Source of the DNA: Spirochaetales bacterium | GTDB lineage: Bacteria > Spirochaetota > Spirochaetia > SZUA-6 > DRHE01 | Reading direction: 5' to 3' | DNA: 5,110 nucleotides | Assembly (NCBI GenBank): GCA_023136785.1 | Contig: JAGLQP010000176.1 | Location: forward strand, 1-5,110 | Shown here: one piece after another, positions 1-5,095 of the stretch | How positions within the stretch are numbered: the stretch's first letter is position 1 | How the letters are laid out: the number at the start of each line of letters is the position of its first letter | Notes under the pieces: model-generated | The model's input: only the letters and a program-made list of their open reading frames with translations | Database searches by the model: none | Told to the model about the DNA's origin: nothing | Position numbers and translations under genes: made by a program

Positions 1-461
1 TGCCGGCTGAAGCTGTAGGCGACCAGAAAGGTCACGGCCAGGAAGCCCATGACAAGGAAGAAAAGCTGGAAGGTGTAGAAGACCTCGAAGGCCTGAACGC
101 TCAGAAAGGGCCAGAAGCCCAGGAGGATCCCCGGGGAGAAATAGGCCGCGCTTCGATCCAGGATTGCAGCGAGACTGATGTGCCTGCGGTAGCGGAGGGC
201 TGCGAGAAGGATCCAGACACCCAAGAACAGCAAAACCCCCGCGGCCAAAAGCAGTATCAGCCGGCTGCGCTCCGGCATGGTCAGATTGTTGAAGAAGAGG
301 TAGGAGTGAAAGGTCCGCCTGCTGACGGTGTAGGACCAGGCGAAGAACCCCACCGAAGCTCCGGCGATCAACACCGTGACCGCGGGCAGGAACCTTGGAA
401 GGGGAATGCCTTGAATCAACCGACGGACAGTCGCTTCTTCTCCACTTGCTGGTCGCCTCAA
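1..461 (-). CDS. Multi-pass membrane protein of unknown function, N-terminal part (runs off left edge)
   Basis: I do not recognise this protein. An uninterrupted minus-strand frame gives 153 codons and continues past the window edge. A basic, soluble N-terminus of about 22 residues is followed by hydrophobic segments at about residues 24-44, 67-89, 107-126 and 130-150, consistent with an integral inner-membrane protein. Basic clusters after the first and second segments (SRR; RYRR) suggest cytoplasmic loops. The start chosen is TTG at 461-459, because GGAGGTG at 474-468 lies 6 nt upstream, which is ideal Shine-Dalgarno spacing. An in-frame GTG at 470-468 overlaps that site and is less likely. 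The frame is open further upstream, but that part is AT-rich and not protein-like. No catalytic motif is visible. A polytopic glycosyltransferase or transporter is possible, but this is a guess. The coding call is fairly sure; the function is unknown. Confidence 0.72.
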   Translation of the reverse strand, partial: MRRPASGEEATVRRLIQGIPLPRFLPAVTVLIAGASVGFFAWSYTVSRRTFHSYLFFNNLTMPERSRLILLLAAGVLLFLGVWILLAALRYRRHISLAAILDRSAAYFSPGILLGFWPFLSVQAFEVFYTFQLFFLVMGFLAVTFLVAYSFSR

Positions 462-777
462 TTCGAACACCTCCACACATTGTGTTATCGCAATCTCTGT
501 GCCAATTGCATAGAAATGGGTTATGTAATTATCTATCTGGAAATAACTTAGAAGACGGTCATTTATAAGAAGGGAGAACCGATATCAACCCGAGAATCAA
601 GATACAACACGGCTGAGACTGTAGTTATCTGTATCAAAAGGAATTATCGGTACTGAGATAGAGGATCTATGGACCCCAATAGTTGATGCCTGTTTGAACG
701 CTCTGCCGAGCAGTGCTAAGATTGCTTCACGTTCGTCCGGCTTGAGATCTTGAGACTTGAGACCTTGAGACAGGCCT
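462..777. other. Gene-free, partly AT-rich intergenic region
   Basis: No convincing gene is seen here. The part nearest the left-hand membrane gene (about 475-660) is AT-rich and presumably holds that gene's minus-strand promoter, but I could not pick one convincing -35/-10 pair. TTGATA (588-583) and TATAAA (567-562) on the minus strand have a 15-bp spacer, which is short. A minus-strand frame without stops spans 785-600 but has no ATG, GTG or TTG start. A short tandem repeat occupies 741-771 and is listed separately. Confidence 0.5.
741..771. repeat. Short tandem repeat, CTTGAGA(N) x4
   Basis: Four head-to-tail copies of CTTGAGA are seen: CTTGAGAT, CTTGAGA, CTTGAGAC and CTTGAGAC. They end 7 bp before the -35 box of the plus-strand promoter at 779-807. 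The array could be a slippage-prone microsatellite or a cluster of regulator half-sites. Its position directly upstream of a promoter favours a regulatory role, but that is inference. Confidence 0.6.
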
Positions 778-790
778 GTTGATAATCAAC
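778..790. promoter_or_regulatory. Perfect inverted repeat over the -35 box (candidate operator)
   Basis: GTTGAT-A-ATCAAC is a perfect 6-1-6 inverted repeat that covers the TTGATA -35 hexamer (779-784). A protein bound here would block RNA polymerase, so a repressor site is the natural reading. The regulator cannot be named: the half-site TTGAT resembles an FNR half-site, but the spacing (1 instead of 4) does not fit FNR. Confidence 0.4.
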
Positions 791-807
791 CGGAAAAGGA
801 CTATAAT
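779..807 (+). promoter_or_regulatory. Sigma70-type promoter of a candidate small RNA
   Basis: The -35 box TTGATA (779-784) and the -10 box TATAAT (802-807) are separated by exactly 17 bp. This is 11 of 12 matches to consensus with optimal spacing, the best promoter in the window. It points right and predicts a start near 813-815. No protein gene follows, but an intrinsic terminator lies about 100 nt downstream. Confidence 0.72.
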
Positions 808-813
808 TACAAT

Positions 814-917
814 GGTTGGATCAACGGATCCAATAACTTCGGTCTCTGGGTAAGAGAAACAGGTTTCTGCCTCTTCTGCCAGAGTCTCTTAAAGCCGGTC
901 ATACCGCCGGCTTTTTT
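814..917 (+). ncRNA. Candidate small non-coding RNA of about 100 nt
   Basis: This is predicted from a near-consensus promoter just upstream (779-807) and an intrinsic terminator at the end (891-917). The predicted RNA can form three hairpins. The first is a perfect 7-bp stem, TTGGATC (816-822) with GATCCAA (827-833), with an AACG loop. The second is CTCTGG (844-849) with CCAGAG (879-884), enclosing AGAAA (855-859) with TTTCT (864-868) and a CAGG loop. The third is the terminator stem. It does not resemble 6S RNA (too short), SRP RNA (no conserved apical loop motif), tmRNA or a tRNA. A 13-codon ORF (ATG 812 to TAA 851-853) lies at its 5' end, but the ATG sits only 4 nt after the -10 box, so it may not be fully transcribed. 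The alternative is the leader of a plus-strand gene that has since decayed (remnant at 966-1140). Confidence 0.55.
891..917 (+). terminator. Intrinsic terminator of the candidate small RNA
   Basis: AAAGCCGG (891-898) pairs with CCGGCTTT (907-914) around an 8-nt loop. The stem is followed by a T run from 912 to 917, then more T-rich sequence to about 923. Read on the minus strand, the stem is followed by AAGAG rather than a T run, so the terminator works mainly for plus-strand transcription and is not the end of the minus-strand operon at 1128-3465. Confidence 0.78.
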
Positions 918-965
918 CTTCTTTCGCCATGTGCAAAAAATCCGCGAGGGATCTGCCAAGAATCT

Positions 966-1140
966 GTGCGCTCGACCCGCGACCGCCGGTGGTGTGATCG
1001 TTTCGAGGAGATGTACGATCCAACGGAGTTGAACCTCCCCTTCTACGCCGTACTGGGCAATCGACTATGTCCACACTCTCCGGAAATGAAGGGATTCGGG
1101 GAGCATGCCTGCCGGACCGCAAGTCCCTTACAGGTACAGG
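966..1140 (+). pseudogene. Frameshifted remnant of a calcineurin-like metallophosphoesterase
   Basis: The plus-strand frame from 966 encodes a segment containing DRFEEMYDPTEL and then LPFYAVLGN. This is the signature of acid-phosphatase-like metallophosphoesterases just before their GNHD metal-binding motif. After GGC AAT (1056-1061) the expected His-Asp is lost: the bases C GAC TAT follow, so 2 nt appear deleted and Asp-Tyr (1063-1068) continue in another frame. That second frame meets TGA at 1087-1089 and, still in the same frame, reads Met-Pro at 1105-1110, where the family often has a W-x-MP-x-x-YY stretch. No start region, no N-terminal D-x-D-x-G motif and no C-terminal half are visible. 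The right end overlaps the last codons of the minus-strand gene at 1128-1646, so that limit is uncertain. It is interpreted as a dead gene fragment by recall of the family pattern, without alignment. Confidence 0.55.
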
Positions 1141-1646
1141 GTGACCGCCAGCAGCTGCAGCTGCCAAAACAAGCGCTTCCGCTCCAGGTCGAAGAGCAGC
1201 CCTAACGAGCAGAATTTTTCGGCGTAGCGAAAGGCGGGGCAGCCGAACACGATGGGGGTTATCTTGAGGTTGAGGAGTTTCGTCTGATCGAGCCCGTAGA
1301 GAAAACCCGCTTCCACGACTGCGTTTAAGTAGGAATTTTCTTTTCTCTCCAGGATCCAGTAGCCCGCGGAGCACCCGAAAAACACCTGGGAGTACAAGCG
1401 GGGAGTAATCTGCGGGATATGGTAGAGCTCGATCTCCAGGTGCTTCCCGGGAAGCCAGGCGAGTCCCCCACGACAGTACAGCCCAGGGGGCGCCGCCGAA
1501 TCTTCAGACTGGCCCGATCCTGAAAAGGTATTGGTGGAGAAGGTCAAACCGAATCCGGAAGCTCCCGCATTCCAGACCGGCAGAACAAGGATGATTCCCC
1601 AGAGAAGAACGATCGCCCAGCTTTTTATTCGACCCTTCCCATACAT
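1128..1646 (-). CDS. Secreted protein of unknown function, third gene of the PLD-like operon
   Basis: I do not recognise this family. The 172-residue product begins with a basic N-terminus (KGRIK) and a hydrophobic stretch (residues 9-25) ending near NAGASG, a plausible signal peptide with cleavage around residues 28-30. The mature part of about 140 residues alternates polar and hydrophobic or aromatic residues and ends in a run of short hydrophobic strands closing with Leu, as in small beta-barrel or beta-sandwich envelope proteins. Four Cys remain in the mature part (58, 92, 136, 146). The ATG at 1646-1644 was chosen although the frame is open to an ATG at 1703, because it puts the signal peptide at the N-terminus, lies 14 nt after the previous stop, and has GAGGAG about 10 nt upstream. 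Its second half resembles that of the upstream neighbour (ITPIVF versus IAPLRF, then similar hydrophobic endings), suggesting a paralog pair. No intrinsic terminator is seen after it. Confidence 0.75.
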   Translation of the reverse strand: MYGKGRIKSWAIVLLWGIILVLPVWNAGASGFGLTFSTNTFSGSGQSEDSAAPPGLYCRGGLAWLPGKHLEIELYHIPQITPRLYSQVFFGCSAGYWILERKENSYLNAVVEAGFLYGLDQTKLLNLKITPIVFGCPAFRYAEKFCSLGLLFDLERKRLFWQLQLLAVTLYL

Positions 1647-1660
1647 TCGAAACGGTCTCC

Positions 1661-2203
1661 TCAGAAAAGAAATAGAGCGGCTTTGAAGAGCGTGAAACCC
1701 CATCCCTGCAATTCCACTCCACGGAAGAGAAACAGCTCGATCGAGCCGAAGGTAAAGATCCCGTCTCCCGCCCGAAAACGCAGAGGAGCGATCAACACAG
1801 AAAACGCGGAGGTACGGCGATCGAAGGTAAACTGGTACTGCGCTCCCACCCCCGGACTCCAGCAGCCGGTGATGTAGAACCGGTTTTTCAGGAAGGAGAC
1901 CGGAAGGTCAACAATGGTCAGCTCCCCCGCAACCTGAACACGCATCCCGTCGATATCAGCCGGAGACAGGGGTATCAGGACACCGCAGAGAAGGGCGGGA
2001 TTGAGCACCGGAATACTCAGGGGCTCGGCAAACAGCCCGGCGGCCAGGTATTCCGCCGCCGGCAGTCCCGTCTGCTCCGAGAAGCCGCAGAATCCGGTGT
2101 ACAGTCCGCCGAACCAGGGCTTCTCCGCTCCTAAAGCACGGGCTTCGTTCACAGAAAAGAGCAGGGAGAGGGACAACATCAGCATGACCGGGATCCGCTG
2201 CAT
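1661..2203 (-). CDS. Secreted protein of unknown function, second gene of the PLD-like operon
   Basis: I do not recognise this family. The 180-residue product has a signal peptide (hydrophobic residues 5-17, cleavage probably after ARA or ALG at 21-25). The mature protein is rich in Gly, Phe and Leu with alternating hydrophobicity, and ends in FKAALFLF. A C-terminal Phe after beta-strand-like segments is typical of outer-membrane beta-barrels, although 155 residues would make only a small barrel. Two ATGs are possible. The one at 2209-2207 overlaps the previous stop (ATGA) but abuts the Shine-Dalgarno sequence. The one at 2203-2201 is 6 nt after GGAGG (2214-2210) and is preferred. It is tightly coupled to the phospholipase-D-like gene upstream and followed 14 nt later by the next gene, so the three are probably one transcript. 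A related partner of that enzyme in the envelope is inferred from context only. Confidence 0.78.
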   Translation of the reverse strand: MQRIPVMLMLSLSLLFSVNEARALGAEKPWFGGLYTGFCGFSEQTGLPAAEYLAAGLFAEPLSIPVLNPALLCGVLIPLSPADIDGMRVQVAGELTIVDLPVSFLKNRFYITGCWSPGVGAQYQFTFDRRTSAFSVLIAPLRFRAGDGIFTFGSIELFLFRGVELQGWGFTLFKAALFLF

Positions 2204-2205
2204 CC

Positions 2206-3465
2206 TCATCCTCCGAAAAACAAGAACAGGTAAAAAACGAGGAATCGAAGGCCTCTGCGCTCGGAGGCCATCTGTTCACTGACCCTGTAGGACCCGGCTT
2301 TCAGTTCCTCCAGATTTTCCAGCATCGGGGCCCCCAGGTCGCTTCCCTCAAAGAGGATATTGACTTCCTTGGAGAGATGGCAGGAACGGAAGTTGAGATT
2401 TGCCGAACCGATGGTGAACCAGCGCTCATCCACGATGACCGCCTTGTAGTGCAAATGGGATTTGGGATGTCCATACTCCCAGAGAACGGCCCCTGCTCTG
2501 ATCAGATCGAGCATTCGATAGCCCGTCGCGTAGTAAAATTTATCAAGGCTGTGATAGGCGGATGAGAACAGGATGTTCACCTTCACTCCTGCAGCGGTCA
2601 ATCGCCGGATCTTTTTGATGACCGAACGATCCGGCATGGTGTAGGATTGAATCAGCCAGATCTCTTCCTGGGCGGTATCCATCAATCGATCGAACATCTC
2701 TCCGATTAGAGGATTTGTAAACCTGTCTTGATGCACCAGCCATAAACAGGTTGTACCGTTGGAGTTTGGCTTTACTCCGAAGTCCTCTTCTTTGATCTTT
2801 TCCATGGAATAGGAGTTCCATTCCCTGACAAATCCGGAGAGCAGTTTTTTCGCGGCCAGGCTTGATCGAAACTCCACCATGGAATCGGTTGTTCCCAACT
2901 CTTCCGGGGAGTTCAAAGAAGTCGCCCAGATGTTCTGCCCACCCAGAACGATCGTTTCCCCGTCGATCAACCAGAACTTCTGATGGTCCCGGTATTCGAA
3001 TACCGGCAACCGTCCGATTCGGTTCGCTCGGAAGGGATTGTACTCCGTTACCGGGATTCCCCTCTCCACCAGATAGGGGACCGCTGTCCTGCCCTCGACA
3101 AAACCCGATAGGAAACCGGAGCACGAGTCGGTGATAACGTATACCCGGACATTTTCTTCCGTCTTTTGTTTGAGAAGCTCGATGATGTGCTTCCCCTTCT
3201 GGTCGTCGATGATCACAAAAACATTGATGAGGATATAGTCCCGGGCGTTCCGGATCAGCTCCTCCGCCCGCTGTAGAAACACATCGCCGGTGAAATAGAA
3301 GCGAAGGCCGGACGCATCACAGCAATGCAGGCCCGGGAACTGAAGGCTGCCCTCACCCCGGGCTTCGGTCCCACCATCGACTGGATTGCTTCGCGGTAGA
3401 GATGTGCAGGCCAGATGGAATAGAAAGAAGTAGATCAGAAAGCCCGTGGCTGCTTTGCGTGCCAT
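2206..3465 (-). CDS. Phospholipase D / cardiolipin synthase superfamily lipoprotein
   Basis: The 419-residue protein has the two HxKxxxxD motifs that define the PLD superfamily: H161-x-K163-x4-D168 followed by GGQN (175-178), and H339-x-K341-x4-D346 followed by GSANLN (353-358). In this family the two histidines work together, one forming a phosphohistidine intermediate, to transfer or hydrolyse phosphodiesters, as in cardiolipin synthesis. The N-terminus is a lipoprotein signal: basic start, hydrophobic core at residues 8-19, and HLAC with the lipidated Cys at 20. This differs from ClsA, which has two N-terminal transmembrane helices, and suggests a periplasmic or outer-membrane-facing enzyme. 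The last 15 residues are strongly hydrophobic (LRFLVFYLFLFF), an unusual tail that may add a second membrane contact. The start at 3465 is the only ATG option, since an in-frame TAA lies 15 nt upstream. It lacks a Shine-Dalgarno sequence, and a promoter sits just upstream. Substrate unknown; the superfamily call is firm. Confidence 0.93.
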   Translation of the reverse strand: MARKAATGFLIYFFLFHLACTSLPRSNPVDGGTEARGEGSLQFPGLHCCDASGLRFYFTGDVFLQRAEELIRNARDYILINVFVIIDDQKGKHIIELLKQKTEENVRVYVITDSCSGFLSGFVEGRTAVPYLVERGIPVTEYNPFRANRIGRLPVFEYRDHQKFWLIDGETIVLGGQNIWATSLNSPEELGTTDSMVEFRSSLAAKKLLSGFVREWNSYSMEKIKEEDFGVKPNSNGTTCLWLVHQDRFTNPLIGEMFDRLMDTAQEEIWLIQSYTMPDRSVIKKIRRLTAAGVKVNILFSSAYHSLDKFYYATGYRMLDLIRAGAVLWEYGHPKSHLHYKAVIVDERWFTIGSANLNFRSCHLSKEVNILFEGSDLGAPMLENLEELKAGSYRVSEQMASERRGLRFLVFYLFLFFGG

Positions 3466-3479
3466 TTGAGGGTATTCAT

Positions 3480-3508
3480 ATTATTTCTCCATTGTTGGGA
3501 CTTGTCAA
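3480..3508 (-). promoter_or_regulatory. Promoter of the PLD-like operon
   Basis: On the minus strand TTGACA (3508-3503), a perfect -35 box, is followed after 17 bp by AATAAT (3485-3480). The predicted start is near 3473, which leaves a leader of only about 8 nt before the ATG at 3465. This matches the absence of a Shine-Dalgarno sequence in front of that ATG. Confidence 0.6.
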
Positions 3509-3565
3509 ATGTACCCGGGAGGCGCAGGACCGCAGGTCACGTACGGTGAAGCGATTCAATGTTGA

Positions 3566-3612
3566 CCAAAATACAAACCTTCTCTATCAAGGAATATATA
3601 GAGTATAGAAGG
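3566..3612 (-). terminator. Weak candidate terminator after the AlkD-like gene
   Basis: Read on the minus strand, CCTT and CTCTAT (with a 5-nt bulge between them) can pair with ATAGAG and AAGG across a 10-nt loop. The stem is followed by TTTGTATTTT (3577-3568). The stem is AT-rich and bulged, so termination may be inefficient. It lies between the AlkD-like stop codon (3627) and the promoter of the next operon (3508), where a terminator is expected. Confidence 0.35.
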
Positions 3613-3626
3613 GGATGGAAAAAAAT

Positions 3627-4307
3627 TTACTTCCTCAGCTTCCTCTGGACCGCCTCACTCTCCAATTCTCGGATGACATTAGAGGCGATCCAGCGTGCAG
3701 CCCTGGAGTCCAGTCTCTGAATCTCTTTGGCCCTCTTCAATGCCGCGCGGTTGAGATTCAGATTTCTCTTCCCGATGTGCCTCAGAGCCCAGCTCACCCC
3801 TTTCTTTACGAAGTTCCGATCGTCAGTTGCGCCGTTTGTGATGATCGGAAGGAACTCAAGAAACAGGGAATCAGGGGCTTGTTTATCGTGCCAGGCCAGA
3901 CAGGCGATCAGAGAATAGGCGGTTCGTTTCACAAACTCCTCCTCCCGCTCTGACCATTCGGCGATCTTCTTCCGTGCAAACCGAGTCTTGTCGAAGAGGT
4001 TCATGCAGAGCTGATCACATACATCCCAAGAGTTGATCCCCTGCACCCAGTTGTCCATCTGCTCTTCCGTTACCTCTTCCGGTTTGTCCACGAGAGCCGC
4101 CAGGATGCGCGCGTCCTGGATGCCCATCTCCCAGAGCTGAAGCGCCAGTTGATGGTCCTTGCCGATTTCCTTGGCAAGGGTGCGCAGATCGGGCATCGAT
4201 ACGCCCAACCTGTTCTCTTTGTTCATACCGTACTTGACCATCCCGTCGAGCTGGTCGGGTCTGGCCGCGGCTTTCAGTCTTTTCACTGCTTGCTCTAGAC
4301 TCATCAT
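3627..4307 (-). CDS. AlkD-like DNA alkylation repair protein (HEAT-repeat glycosylase family)
   Basis: The 226-residue all-helical protein matches the DNA_alkylation family (AlkC/AlkD-like HEAT-repeat proteins), which remove N3- and N7-alkylated purines without flipping the base into a pocket. Recognisable features are SWDVCDQ (residues 93-99), VKRTAY (126-131) and FVKKGVSWALRHIGK (166-180), the last a family hallmark. By recall, W94, D98 and R128 correspond to Trp109, Asp113 and Arg148 of Bacillus cereus AlkD, so the active-site set appears intact. The length fits the usual 220-240 residues. The frame is open to an ATG at 4421, but the extra 38 residues are not family-like and would be encoded by the promoter. 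The ATG at 4307 (or the adjacent one at 4304) is therefore chosen. There is no Shine-Dalgarno sequence, and a -10 box ends 6 nt before the ATG, so the mRNA is probably leaderless. It is separated from udk by 147 nt and has its own promoter. Confidence 0.9.
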   Translation of the reverse strand: MMSLEQAVKRLKAAARPDQLDGMVKYGMNKENRLGVSMPDLRTLAKEIGKDHQLALQLWEMGIQDARILAALVDKPEEVTEEQMDNWVQGINSWDVCDQLCMNLFDKTRFARKKIAEWSEREEEFVKRTAYSLIACLAWHDKQAPDSLFLEFLPIITNGATDDRNFVKKGVSWALRHIGKRNLNLNRAALKRAKEIQRLDSRAARWIASNVIRELESEAVQRKLRK

Positions 4308-4313
4308 GCCGAA

Positions 4314-4342
4314 AGGATAGAACGGACCTATCGGTAGGTCAA
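4314..4342 (-). promoter_or_regulatory. Promoter of the AlkD-like gene, predicted to give a leaderless mRNA
   Basis: On the minus strand TTGACC (4342-4337) is followed after 17 bp by TATCCT (4319-4314). Six bases separate the -10 box from the ATG at 4307, so transcription should begin at or next to the start codon. Two ATG codons stand in tandem there. The -10 box matches consensus at only 4 of 6 positions, so the promoter may be modest or regulated. Confidence 0.5.
4325..4340. promoter_or_regulatory. Inverted repeat in the AlkD-like promoter (candidate operator)
   Basis: GACCTA-TCGG-TAGGTC is a perfect 6-4-6 inverted repeat that overlaps the -35 box (4337-4342) and the adjoining spacer. Its position suits a dimeric repressor. 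I cannot assign it to LexA, Ada or another known regulator from the sequence. Confidence 0.4.
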
Positions 4343-4442
4343 TGGAATAATGATCTCTGAGAAAATCACATGGGGTTCTCCGCTGCGGTGGTAACCATAC
4401 ATCGACCATCCCGAGGTGCATCGACGCATAGCCGACAGCTCG

Positions 4443-4461
4443 CCGGTTACCCGGTTACCGG
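4443..4461. repeat. Tandem 8-bp repeat across the udk stop codon
   Basis: CCGGTTAC occurs twice head to tail (4443-4450 and 4451-4458), followed by a partial third copy CGG. The second copy contains the udk stop codon (4457-4455 on the minus strand). It is probably a local slippage duplication. It can form short stems but has no T run, so it is not called a terminator. Confidence 0.55.
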
Positions 4462-5060
4462 ATCGCCTGCATGAACGAGGTCAACACCTGGAGAGCTTTT
4501 TCGCTGTTGCCACCCTCGGGGAGGATGAGATCGGCGTACGTTTTGGTGGGTTCGATGAACTCCAAGTGCCCTGGACGCACCACGTGGAGGTATTGCGTGA
4601 TCACGGATTCGACGGTGCGGCCCCGCTCGGTAATATCGCGCTTCAGACGCCGGATGAAGCGGATATCATCCGGGGTGTCCACGTACAGCTTCAGATCCAT
4701 GAGCTCCCGCACCCGTGGATCCACGAATACCATGATGCCCTCGAAGATCACCAGGTTCCGGGGTTTGATGGTCACGGTCTCCGACTTTCGCCGGTGGTGC
4801 ACGAAATCGTATACGGGAACGTGGATCGTCTCTCCGCGCTTCAGTGCCTGGAGCTGCTCAACCATGAGCTCGGTGTCAAAGGCCGAAGGATGATCGAAGT
4901 TGAAGGCTGTGATGTTTTCGTTGTCCACGAACTCGGCGGATTTGTAGTAGCTGTCCTGGGCCAGACAGATGAAGTCTGGGATGATCTCCGCGATGCGCTG
5001 AACGATCGTGGTCTTTCCGGAACCCGACCCACCGGAGATACCGATAATCCTCACTCCCAT
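4455..5060 (-). CDS. udk: Uridine kinase
   Basis: Phosphorylates uridine and cytidine to UMP and CMP with a nucleoside triphosphate, the first step of pyrimidine ribonucleoside salvage in the cytoplasm. The 201-residue protein shows the family features in order: P-loop GGSGSGKT (residues 10-17); QDSYYK (35-40) with the Asp expected to activate the sugar hydroxyl; NFDHPSAFD (54-62); PVYDFVHHRR (82-91), the nucleoside-binding strand; VIFEGIM (104-110), the Walker-B-like segment; the lid helix RRLKRDITERGRT (137-149); and FIEPTK with ADLILPEGGN (168-185). It is close to the usual 205-215 residues and appears complete. The ATG at 5060 places the P-loop at the normal distance from the N-terminus. 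No good Shine-Dalgarno sequence precedes it, and an extended -10 box ends 6 nt upstream, so the mRNA is probably leaderless. Confidence 0.95.
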   Translation of the reverse strand: MGVRIIGISGGSGSGKTTIVQRIAEIIPDFICLAQDSYYKSAEFVDNENITAFNFDHPSAFDTELMVEQLQALKRGETIHVPVYDFVHHRRKSETVTIKPRNLVIFEGIMVFVDPRVRELMDLKLYVDTPDDIRFIRRLKRDITERGRTVESVITQYLHVVRPGHLEFIEPTKTYADLILPEGGNSEKALQVLTSFMQAIR

Positions 5061-5066
5061 GACATC

Positions 5067-5095
5067 ACTATAACAGCCGCTTTCTGGATTGTCGA
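5067..5095 (-). promoter_or_regulatory. Promoter of udk, predicted to give a leaderless mRNA
   Basis: On the minus strand TCGACA (5095-5090, 5 of 6 matches) is followed after 17 bp by TATAGT (5072-5067, 5 of 6), preceded by TGT (5075-5073), an extended -10 TGN element. Exactly 6 bp (5066-5061) separate the -10 box from the ATG, as in the AlkD-like gene. Confidence 0.58.

Noticed and set aside
180..551. Plus-strand ORF of 123 codons.
   Set aside because: Its composition is low-complexity Gln/Gly/Pro-rich, and it lies opposite the membrane protein frame, which has clear transmembrane segments. It is a shadow frame.
600..785. Minus-strand open frame of 62 codons in the gene-poor stretch, part of which looks protein-like (DEREAILALL).
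   Set aside because: It has no ATG, GTG or TTG start and no Shine-Dalgarno sequence, its first codons are produced by the CTTGAGA repeat, and no family is recognised. It could be a relic, but the evidence is too thin.
812..853. 13-codon ORF starting 4 nt after the -10 box of the small RNA promoter.
   Set aside because: The ATG probably lies at or before the transcription start, there is no Shine-Dalgarno sequence, and the peptide has no attenuator-like run of codons.
1084..1127. Long-range stem AAGGGA/TCCCTT after the minus-strand operon as a possible terminator.
   Set aside because: The loop is about 30 nt and no T run follows, so it does not meet the pattern of an intrinsic terminator.
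889..1374. Minus-strand ORF of 161 codons.
   Set aside because: It is Arg- and Pro-rich, overlaps the signal-peptide-bearing gene at 1128-1646 in another frame and runs through the small RNA terminator. It is a shadow frame.
3528..3549. Two small adjoining hairpins (GACC-GCA-GGTC and TCAC-GTACG-GTGA) upstream of the PLD-like promoter.
   Set aside because: The arms are only 4 bp and expected by chance at this length; there is no T run and no clear link to a promoter element.
4308..4421. N-terminal extension of the AlkD-like protein to the upstream ATG at 4421.
   Set aside because: The extra 38 residues are not family-like, have no Shine-Dalgarno sequence, and coincide with the predicted promoter and inverted repeat.
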